Positions 46,662 to 56,700 of a stretch of 64,000 bases of DNA are shown here, one piece after another; position 1 is the stretch's first letter, and every line of letters begins with the position of its first letter. The position numbers and the translations under genes are program-made. Under the pieces are notes generated by a model. The model saw only the letters and a program-made list of their open reading frames with translations, was not told the DNA's origin and searched no databases. The DNA lies in the NCBI RefSeq assembly GCF_003589595.1, contig NW_020654810.1, positions 11,277,543-11,341,542 on the forward strand. The letters run 5' to 3'. This DNA is from Hyposmocoma kahamanoa (lineage: Eukaryota > Arthropoda > Insecta > Lepidoptera > Cosmopterigidae).

Positions 46662-47350
46662 ATGTGTGAAATGTGGCAGCAGTGCGTGTAGTGATTGTAC
46701 TTATTATTCAAAATTATCGTAAACAAGTCAATATTTCGTACATTGTACAACAGTGAATTACAATTCGTAGGAAATTCATTAAAACGTGTATGAATTGCAC
46801 AGTAGGTAAGTACCTACCAATTAAAAAAGTATCCACTATTGTAAAATTGTCGTAAATAAATGTATTAATACAAAATTATGTAGAATGTGTATACGATGAA
46901 GGCGTGCGTAACTACGGGCTTAATAAGTAAATAAATATCCTTTAAATTGTATGTAAATAAGTACGTACCTAGGTATGGCATAAAATAATATTGTTAGAAA
47001 TAATTCGATTTTTCTAGGTATTTAAAGATTTTGTTACTTAATATTAACGTGTTATCAACATATTCAAATCATGTTTTTACAGTGGCATTTCAATTGTAGT
47101 CAGCTGTTCTTTCGCCCCGCTTGCGGCCGCCCAGGTTTCATTAATGAATTTGTGAAGTCGTAGTAACGTAACTAGCAATAGAGTTGTGACGCAGTGGTTG
47201 TTTCGGACAATCACTATTTATACAAACATAATTAAAGTTATATCAACATTAAAAGTCACTTATTTTTATTTGATATTTTGCACAGAGGGTTTAGATCAAG
47301 TATAGGTTTGGCTCCTTTAATATGACTACACCTTGCGGTTACACCCTGTA

Positions 47351-47695
47351 GAAAAACTTTAGAATACGAAAAGATTATTTTTACTTGCTTTAGTGTAGTT
47401 GATCTTGTAGAAGAATATTCACTCCTATGAAGTTTTATGATTGTCTACAAAACGCGATGTTTCTAAGCGATTTTTTCTTTTGATATTATTACAAAATCTT
47501 TATAAAAGTTGTAGGGAAGAAAGCGTATTATGCAATAAAAAACTTTTCAAAACATTAGGTCAAAAAATCAATTGAAAAAATCCAATTTGTCGCAAATAAG
47601 CGTTATTCTGTATAATTAATTAAAAATATGGAATGTGTTATATATGACTAGAAAGGTGGGTAAATTCCCTACCATATAAATATAATACCATATAA
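47351..47695. other. Unassigned AT-rich DNA
   Basis: No recognised feature. Confidence 0.35.
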
Positions 47696-47903
47696 ACTGC
47701 CTCCGTGGCCGAACGGTTACCACGCCGGACTGCCACGCAGAGGTCGCAGGTTCAATTCCCGGGCCGGGAGAAATATTTGTATGACCTACATTTATTTCTC
47801 TCGTGAGTTTGGGTGTAATTTGTGGTTGTGTATGTGTGTGTCCATGGCACCCGCGACACAGGGTTTCCCTAGTGCGGGGTTATGTTGAGTGTGTGCGTTA
47901 TAT
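47696..47903 (+). repeat. tRNA-Gly-derived SINE, copy 4 (full length)
   Basis: Head gcctccgtggccgaacggtt, ctgccacgc in the anticodon-arm region, B box ggttcaattcc, body to gtgcggggttatgttgag. Very similar to copy 3, so both are fairly young. Confidence 0.88.
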
Positions 47904-48185
47904 AAATATAAGGAATACTTTAATGACATACCTAACTTATGTTGGAAGAAATAGAATTTTCATTACAAAACTGAGGTTATTTCTTCACGCCAACCACATT
48001 TCACACAATGATTTCACTGTATTCTATTGATAGACGGCACAATACACATATACAACATTGAAGTACAGTAGTTCACGCGCTCAAATCAATTATTTTTATC
48101 ACTTCAGAACACGGAATTATTTCACAATGTTTATTTATTTGTCAACAAACAAAAATGCCGGCTCGCGCGCGAATTTCGACTATTA

Positions 48186-49034
48186 TGTCCAGAATTGCCA
48201 ATTTGTCGGGAATTCCCCAAAATTGTGGGGAATTTCAACTAGATTGGGGATTTTGTGGGGATTGGCGCTATGTGAGGAAAATGTGGGGATTCTAACATTT
48301 TATCATTTTGTTTAATCTACCAATTGCTGATGCATCGCTAGTTTGATCGTTACTGTTAGAAACACTGTGATGGACTATGTCGACGTGTTTTTCAACATCG
48401 CACATCCCCCGTATTATTAACAAGCAGCTTAAATAGAATTATTATTAGAGCACTTGATTCTGAACTGTAAAATTACCAGTCGGTGCGTGTGGAGTTCGCG
48501 ATTCTTTCTCCCTCTTAGGCCGGTCCCCAGTATGAAGCAAAACGAAATCAGCTATTGATAAACAAAGCCGAGCCCTTGGTACTTCCACACCACAACTTAC
48601 CACTCGTCAACTTTAAATATTAAATATAGGTCGAAACTCATTATTTCTAACATTAACATACTGTCACCAAATACACAACAAATAATCAATTTACTTAATT
48701 TTATAAGGCAAAGAAAAATGACTTTTTTCAAAGACTCGTTACAGATTAATGTTGAATCTAATTATAATTAATAAACGATTTAACGTCATCTTATTTTATA
48801 ATTAGTTTTACATTTTACATTCGGTTTACATTCACAGCAAACGTAATAGATTATTACATTTAGAGTTTCTTAATTCTTTATTATATTTTTAAGCCATGTA
48901 TTTCTAATAAATAATGAAAACTCGAGATGTGGGAAATTTGTGGGGAATATGAACTTTGGTCTCCTCAAATTTGGGGATTTTAACCGTGATTTTTGGGGAT
49001 TTTAAACAATTGGCATTGGCAACGCTGATTGTAT
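48186..49034. repeat. Dispersed repeat, uninterrupted copy (about 850 bp)
   Basis: The complete version of the repeat split by copia at 34115-39133. The ends are loosely inverted (attgccaat... and ...attggcaacgctg). Ggggatttt words are frequent near both ends. No coding capacity. Probably a nonautonomous DNA transposon; class unknown. Confidence 0.65.
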
Positions 49035-50337
49035 CGAATGATGTGACTTAATATCCAAGGTTCACCACATCCACCAGATTTTTTACTTTATCCATTTTGC
49101 ATGAACTCTTACAACGTCCAATAGAGTAAAAACCCTAATTGTAGTATTTTTTTAAATAAAATCTACTGAAGACGCGCTTTATCGTGTTTGTCAATAAGTG
49201 CAAATACTACAGAATGTCTATAAATTAAATATATCTAGAATAAACTTAACAACACTAGTTTTTAGAGTATTAATAGACTTTACTGGATGTGTATAAAACA
49301 ATTTTACTAAAAATAACCAGTTGTTCTACAGATGAACTAATAAGAGTAAATAATAAACCATAAGAGTAAATCTTAAGAGAGATTACAATTAATTAAGTTG
49401 TTTGGTATTAAGAAGGGTTTAAAATTTTGACTTGAAGGAAATAAGTTTATAAGAACAATTTCTTTTTTTTAAACCATTTGTAGAGAACTATTAACTAAAT
49501 CTTATTAAGACTGTTTATAGACATAACAGTTTTAAGGCGTATAAAGTGTGCTCCTTGGGATTTGTCATATAATTTTTATGTTTATGTATTTCTATTTAAC
49601 CTTAATCGCACTTCCATGATTCATTCTTCGAAATTACTTTTCCTTTCCATCGTTTTCAGTGAATCGTTCCCCGTTTTGCAATGGCTCAAACGCAAACCGC
49701 GAAGTGCCAGAAACAAAACAAAAAAAATTAAAAATATAAAATGTCATCGCCGTGATCGCATGTAGAATTGTAGCCTTGTGAGTATAGTGCACAGAACAAT
49801 ATTAGTGTTCTGTGATTGTAGTTATCTCGTTTGTGATTGTAGTCGTGTAACTGTTTTGTACATAATGAGTGTAACTCCCATGACTGACTTGACATTGGCA
49901 AAATTCTTCAAGAGAAGCTAGAAACTTAAAATAGAATAGAATAGAAAATCGTAGTCTGTGAATATTTTATACTATTTTTTCCATCCTCTAAGGTGAATGT
50001 AATGGTCTTGCAAAACTATTTTTCTGTGCCAACTGTATGGGAAATTGGAAAATGTCTTTGAGGGTGGAAAAAATAAAGGAAAGTTTAAGGAAAATATGCA
50101 TAAATATCAATAATTATGAATTTCTATCAGGAACATAATAATATTATGATTACAATGAACAGATGTGTATGTGATTACTAGAGTGACAATCTTATTGTTG
50201 GGGACAAACGTTTTATAAGAAAGTATTAACACCAACGCTATGAAATAAAACTTCTTTTGAAAAGTAATGACAAGTGACCACAGATCACATAACAAGTAAC
50301 CAAACTTTCCAGCCGACGGTTGGTATGATTTTCGAAA
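49035..50337. other. DPH4 upstream intergenic DNA
   Basis: AT-rich, no recognised gene. It contains another ttttccatcctctaa word near 49978. The DPH4 promoter should lie in the last few hundred bases; no TATA box seen. Confidence 0.4.
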
Positions 50338-50757
50338 ATGGCGGCAAAGGAGAACTTCGTAGATTTTTACAAAGTGCTTCAGTGTGATAGAAACGCATCT
50401 TTTGAAGATTTAAAAAAGAATTACCAGAAGCTAATATTATTACTACATCCTGATAAAATTGGGAATGGAGACGAAGGTGTATTTCATCTTGTGCAGAAGG
50501 CTTGGTCAGTGTTAAAGTACCCTGAAAGTCGAAAACTGTATGATGCACAACTTATCTGCCAGGAACACAGTGATTTACTTCTTTATGATACAATAAACCT
50601 CTCCGATATGGAATTGGACCCAAGTGAAAGTTTTTACACATATTATTGTAGATGTGGTGGAATGTATTTGTTGGATTCTTCTGAAGTGCATGACACTAAA
50701 GTGATTCTTGGCTGCGATGAATGCTCCTTTTCTGTACAAGTATATATCAAACTATGA
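50338..50757 (+). CDS. Dph4: DPH4/DNAJC24, J-protein of diphthamide synthesis
   Basis: Cochaperone and iron-handling protein in the first step of diphthamide formation on eEF2. 139 residues in one exon, close to the family's usual 140-170. The J domain covers about residues 8-72, with YKVLQCDRNASFEDLKKNYQ, the HPD motif at 37-39 and the helix IV region up to LYDAQL. The C-terminal CSL-type zinc finger has its four ligands at Cys104, Cys106, Cys126 and Cys129 (YYCRCGG and GCDECSF). ATG at 50338 precedes AAKENFVDFY, a natural start. The lack of introns is allowed for so short a gene; no poly(A) run or direct repeats mark it as a retrocopy. Confidence 0.93.
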   Translation: MAAKENFVDFYKVLQCDRNASFEDLKKNYQKLILLLHPDKIGNGDEGVFHLVQKAWSVLKYPESRKLYDAQLICQEHSDLLLYDTINLSDMELDPSESFYTYYCRCGGMYLLDSSEVHDTKVILGCDECSFSVQVYIKL

Positions 50758-53369
50758 TTTTATTGTTAGATTTTATATAGCACGATAATTAAATATTGTA
50801 TATTATCTTATTATTATTATTGTTGTATATTATTGTGATCTTTTCAAGTCGTCAAGTATATACCCAGAAATAGAGACGAAATAGGGGCCATTCATCCCTG
50901 GCAACTCAACAAGCAAATGGGCCTTATATCACTTTTCAATCTCAACTCTCGTTTGCACTGAAGTCATAAATTAGAAAGCTGAAATAGTACAGCACCAACA
51001 ACTAAAAATAATCTCTATTTATTGTAATAAAGATAATATTCGAATTCGATCTGGCGAATCAGAGCGCAGTCATTGTAATGATTTGGCACAAGAGTTTTCA
51101 CACAAATTAAATGACATTTCATCTCTATTTCTAGTTATATACTCGATGTTTCAAGTATACACCCTTTAGTTAGGTAGGGAACTAACTTGGTAGGTTAATT
51201 CACTTTTTCACTAAATTATGCTTAATTTATCAAGTAATTAGTAAATACAAATAGGTGTATTTGGTTGGTGCGAGAGAAGTGCGGTAGGAGTAATTGAAGA
51301 CTTAAAAAATTTAATGGCAACTTTTAAACAAATTTAATTTAAAATTCAAATCGTGCATTACACAAGAGTTACTTTTTAAAACTGCTTTACTCATCTGTAA
51401 CAGTAATCTATATGTTGTCTATACTGCAACTTGATGGGCGCGCATACTACAACTCTGGGAAGGGAACCATTTCTCAACTAGAGAAGATCAAAGCAGTTGA
51501 AGCCAAGACGATCCTCCAGTATTGTTCTTGGCATTGACTCTGAATTAATTTATTATAATTAAATTCTCATTAAGACTGACATTACCGACATTAGTAATGG
51601 AGATAAACAAAAGGCATTATGTACAATGGAAATGAAACTATCTTTTAGACCGAAATAGAGTATATATTTATTTTTTCAAATAAACCAACCACGATCATGG
51701 AACCTGTAGTTTCCCAAAAGTTGGTTTGTTTGAAAAAATAAATATACAAGATTTATATTAAAAAAAAATAGCTTCATGGCCAATGTGTAACAATGGCGAA
51801 AATCTAAGAACTTGATACATGCAAATACTTTTTAAATTATTTTATTGCATCCTCATTTGCTATGTGAGCATCTCATATCTGGCTTCAACTATAAAAGTCA
51901 TATGGGTGTTATCTCTCAGATGCTATTTATTGAATATCTTTACTACTGTTTAATCGAATAGGTTTATATTTTGTGACAATTTTCTGTTCACCATTTGAAT
52001 AATTTGACATACCATTTTAGTAAGATACCTCACTACTTAACTAAAGAAAGTGTAATGGGCCCTATAATTGTAGGTTTTAAGGTACTTAAAGTTTTTATTA
52101 TTACGTTTGAGGGTGTTTGTACCTGTACATGGACTACAAATAAGATGTTATAATTCCTTCAACTGTTCTGTAGACGACAGCTTCAAGTAATTATGCATGA
52201 AGAATTATTTTCTCTACTCTTGTTTATAGTAGATAGTAGTCAATTATATTATTAGTATTTTTATGTAATTTAATAACAATTATTTATTTTCTTTTTGATA
52301 TATACAATATGTAATTGTTGTACTAACAAATGATATAGGTAAGCTATTTATTGTAAATGTTTTATTTTTGTATGTATTGTACAATCGAGAATTACTACAT
52401 ACAGTTGAGTCTATAATTGTTTTTTATTTTTATATTTTGGCTTTTATATGACTTTAAAGATGATTATGATCAAAAGGAAATGTAGAGGTAAGTGTATTTT
52501 GCATTAATATAGTCAGTAGATATTCATTTAAGGGAGTGTATGTGTATACAAAATAAATAAAATAAAAATTTAGGATTATGTATACCATTTATTGAATGGT
52601 TAGACAATAAACAAATATATAGACTTTATAGTATGGTTAACTCATATTGAATGACTATATTAACAAACTATGCATAAACCTGAAGTAAAATTTGTACAAA
52701 TCTACCATAATAGATAGGTAGGCACTAGACATTTTTAGAATTGAACATGTAAGAGAGAAATAAATAAGATACAAACAACAATTCCATATTTTCGAGTGTT
52801 TAAAATAATTTTACATGTCTAAAAGATCTGAGCTATCACAATGCAAATTATAATTTCGTTCAATTCTCGTATTTTTCAAATACTTCATTGGCAAGATACT
52901 AAAACAAGAGAAATAAAATATATCCTTAAATTCATTTGTAAATTCTGTAGAGAGTGAAGAGATAGAGAGAAATTATATTGCGAAAGTTAAGGAATAAAGC
53001 AATTTGCTATACTACAACGAATAGCAAACTGGCATCTTAGTCAGCATCGTCGCCACCTCATGCAGTGTTATCCGAACATTGCAGGGTAGCAATCATTAGG
53101 CACATCTCAGCGGTAAACATATTACCAAGCACACATTGAGATTACAACTTTTTGGGTTTCCATCGAATTATGTGCTGCAGGACACATTATTTTAATATTT
53201 AACATTCAGATACCTACTGGCATAATGCAAAATATTTACACAATTGTGCACACTTTTGTACTTCATTAAATTAAGATTCACATATATACGGCACTAGTCC
53301 AATAAGGCAGTCTATATGGTTACACACTCTGCAAGCACATGTTTGTAATTTAAAGTTTTTATGCACCAC
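50758..53369. other. Intergenic AT-rich DNA between DPH4 and SARM1
   Basis: No gene recognised in 2.6 kb. A Penelope-derived inverted dimer lies at 51629-51777. Otherwise nothing distinct. The right part probably holds the SARM1 3' UTR (minus strand). Confidence 0.4.
51629..51777. repeat. Inverted dimer of a Penelope terminal fragment
   Basis: Left half gaaatgaaactatcttt...tatttattttttcaaataaacc resembles 11549-11600; the right half is the same motif inverted (ggtttgtttgaaaaaataaa...agcttcat). Confidence 0.55.
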
Positions 53370-53706
53370 TCAGCACAGTCTCACTTTGTTCACACATCTG
53401 TCCATAAAGTTCTTCTTTCTTTTTGTCTGCGCGGTAGCATCTAAAGGCGTCGGAAATAATTTATTTTTGTGCGTTTGCTCTTCGGCGTCTAAAATACCTT
53501 CACAGCTACGACATCTCCGTGAGTTTTTATCTAGTTCGATGGCATTTAAGGTATTACTACTTTCAGCCAGTCTTTCGGGTAAGTTATATAAGCATTTTTC
53601 TGGAGATGCAGTATCTGATGATATGCTGCTAGAGGGTAATTGATCACAGCTCTGTGTAATAGCATGTGAAGATTTTTTCATGGATGATCTGCGACTTCTT
53701 CGCGGT
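53370..53706 (-). CDS. Sarm1: SARM1 alternative last exon B
   Basis: Acceptor gtttcag at 53707, coding [13 protein letters not shown] and on to a stop at 53370 (112 codons). Its phase also fits the TIR exon directly. It is rich in Ser, Lys and Cys, with a CRSCEG motif. No domain recognised. Confidence 0.6.
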
Positions 53707-56700
53707 CTGAAACAAATTGGACATAAGTATCGATTAATATATTAGTTGTAAAAGGAAATTGTTTGCTATTTCACGTAAAAAATGCTTTGCGGAAATATAT
53801 TTTTTAAATTCGGTACGCTTATTTACCTAACAGGCGGCAGGGTGTGCATTAGTTCTAGTCAATCTGCTTTATCGCTTCCTCTACTTTCACAAGAGGTCAT
53901 GCGTTGGAAGCTGGGTTGGCCTCGGCCGATAGCTGCAGTTCCTGGGGTTGGTACGTCACTTCGCCCTCTCAAAGCACCGTCCAAACGAGTAAGGTTGGAC
54001 TTTCCGCGTAGAAAGCTGTAAAGAAAATTACATAAAAGTGTAATATAAAACTTGTCTTCATTTTCAGATCAAACTGTAATATCGACGGTTAATAACCAAG
54101 ACCATCTATCTACACTTTTTTCGAATTTTAGTTTTAATGCAGTTCTTTTTAAGGCCTAAATACGCATCGTTCTCTTAAAACCACTAACTCAAAATCACAA
54201 TAAATAAGGAGTTATGATGTAATAGAAATACCGTCTAAGTTCCACGACGTAATAAATCTCCGGAAATACCATCTATCTACAGCGAACGCGTGCTTACTCG
54301 TTTAATGCGCGTTGCGAAGTGAGTCGAAGAGAGTGAGACCTTGACCGTTAGGCGTCAAAGTGAGATGTAACGCTGTTAGAAAGAGAGGGGATGCAAAAAA
54401 TCGCGGGCGGGGGTGATGCTGAGGGTGATTTGTAGTGACAATGTTGACATTTCGTAACAATACAGGTGCGGACATGCATTCTGTGGTTTAATGTAAAGTT
54501 ATTTGTTTGTGTTACGGTATAATTAGAGTAAATTGGTGAAATTACAAGTGTTACAAACGTGTATTAATAAGTAAGTATCATTATTATTTATCTTTATTGT
54601 AGTATTCGGTAAAAGTAATGCTAATATTTATTTTCATACATTGATTTGGGTTTTCAAATTGAAATACGTTAATTTTATGGCGATATGTCTTTACTTGTGG
54701 AATTATTTCATCAAATAAATATTTTTACTCGATACGTAAGTATCGCCTATGTTACATGTTTTCTAATGTAAATTAGAAAACATGTAACATAGGCGATATT
54801 GAAACCAAAATCCAGTGTTTTCGGTGTAGTTAGGTTATATTTCTGTTAATAATAAGTGCGAATTTTTTTAGTGTTTATCGTGTGAGCACTAAGGGTTTGT
54901 TTGGTTTTAAATCCGAGGTAGGTTAGGTACTACGTAACTGGACCCAGCCAAAACAAAATTTTATTTCTCAGCGCAATAACAAAAATACGTAGATAGGTGA
55001 TATTTAGCATCCAAAATTAGTATTGTCAATGTGGGCAGATAGATGTTATTACTTGAAGACTTTTGGGAAAAGTTACGGTTCGGCGCCTAGATTTTAATTT
55101 GGGTATTTTTAAATGTAGAATTTGTAACGCAAACGGTAAAGTACGGTAGTAACTTATATTTTGGTTACAGTCAAAATGTCGCAATTTTGTCAAGGCTGGA
55201 GGGCTCGTCGAATTTTGGCAGAACTTAAGCAAAATGAGAGAAATTCAATAAGTTCTACATCCGGTGAGTTAAAATTTATTTAATTTAATAATTGAACTAG
55301 TTATCCAATGCTTTTTCAAAAGTTCTCTTAAATGGATATTAAATCGATGTCATCTTCTTAATGCAATAGGTAGTACCATAGATTGTACCTAGATATAAAG
55401 GTCGTATTGGTTTTCAGATGAGCATCCACAAGAAAATGCATCACCGAAAGCGCATTGCAGTATTCAGAAGTTTGAAACTCTCTCAAGTAGCGTGAATGTT
55501 GGATTCTTAGAACTTACAGATGATTACTCTAAGAAACGTATGATTGCAAATGGTTACTTGAAAAAACATGTTTCTTTATCCGATTTAACTTCTGACGCTT
55601 CAGACCGAAAATCTTTTATCAGAACGAGAAATATGTCAGCTCCACCTTCACTTCATTTTGTTTCACCTATTTCTAAAACTCCTACTCTTCCCAACTCATC
55701 TGTCTACTGTGATAATGAAGATAGCGATGTGACTTACTGTGAAAGTGAGTGCGAAGAACATGACGACGATTTTGGAGATATGAATGAAGGACGAAAGCGT
55801 CGTCATATCAGAGACGAAAATTCTTGGAAAAAAACAAAAGCTAAGAAACTTCGCATGCTTGGTGAAGAATATATTGGATATAGGAAACCGAAAGGTTGCA
55901 AAGCTGTACAAGACCAAACTCGTTCTGCAAAAATATTGGGGCCAAGGTGTACGTCAAATTTTTGTCAAAAGAGCATGGTAAGAAGTTGTCAAAAGTTCGA
56001 AGAGGAGACTAGAAAATCCATACACTATACATTCTGGAAAACTATGAACTGGGATCAACGTAGAGTTTATGTTGCTGGTCTTGTGACGCGCTCTGTTACA
56101 GCCCGCCATACAAAAGCTGCCCATGAAACTTCACGACGAGAAGGAACACTCCACTATTATTTGCCACTCGAATCAGACAAGAAAGTCCAGGTTTGCAAAC
56201 AAATGTTTCTTAATACCTTATCGCTTTGTTCTTCTGCCGTACAGTCTTGGGTGAAACAAGCAGAATTTGCAATGGTGTCCAGTCAAAATATTCGTAATTC
56301 TAGGGCAAGTACCCCATTAAGCAGAAAAACCTTAACTTTGCGCAATTTTTTTGACAATCTCCCAAAACTACCGTCTCATTACGCAAGGAAAGAAACGGCC
56401 AAACTGTATCTGGAACCCACATACCACTCCATGTCACAATTATTTAGAACTTATAAAAACTATTGCACAGAAAATGAAGAACCAACAGTCAGTAGATTTG
56501 CATTTGACAAGGAATACTATAAAAAAAACTTGGCATTATACGTATTAAAAAAGGACATGTGTGACACATGCGCTAGTCACCAAACTGGAAATTATGATGA
56601 ACATGCCTTCCAAATGCACATTTTGAAAAAAAATAGAGCACGTCAAGAAAAGGAGGCTGACAAAAAACTTGCCAATTCTGGAAAACTCACTGTTCTTACT

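Larger units (their letters stand above)
40695..47348. mobile_element. 6.65-kb IS630-Tc1-mariner element (DD41D-like), expanded by insertions
   Basis: Ends are inverted copies over about 30 bp (cagggtgtaac...caaggtgtagtcatatt at left; its inverse, aatatgactacaccttg...gttacaccctg, at right), and TA flanks both (40693-40694, 47349-47350), the target duplication of this superfamily. The transposase remnant lies at 45560-46661. Inserted later: a LINE 3' UTR piece, a Harbinger-like element and probably the tRNA-like array. Remaining stretches (40860-41700, 43850-44630, 46670-47320) show no gene. Confidence 0.8.
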
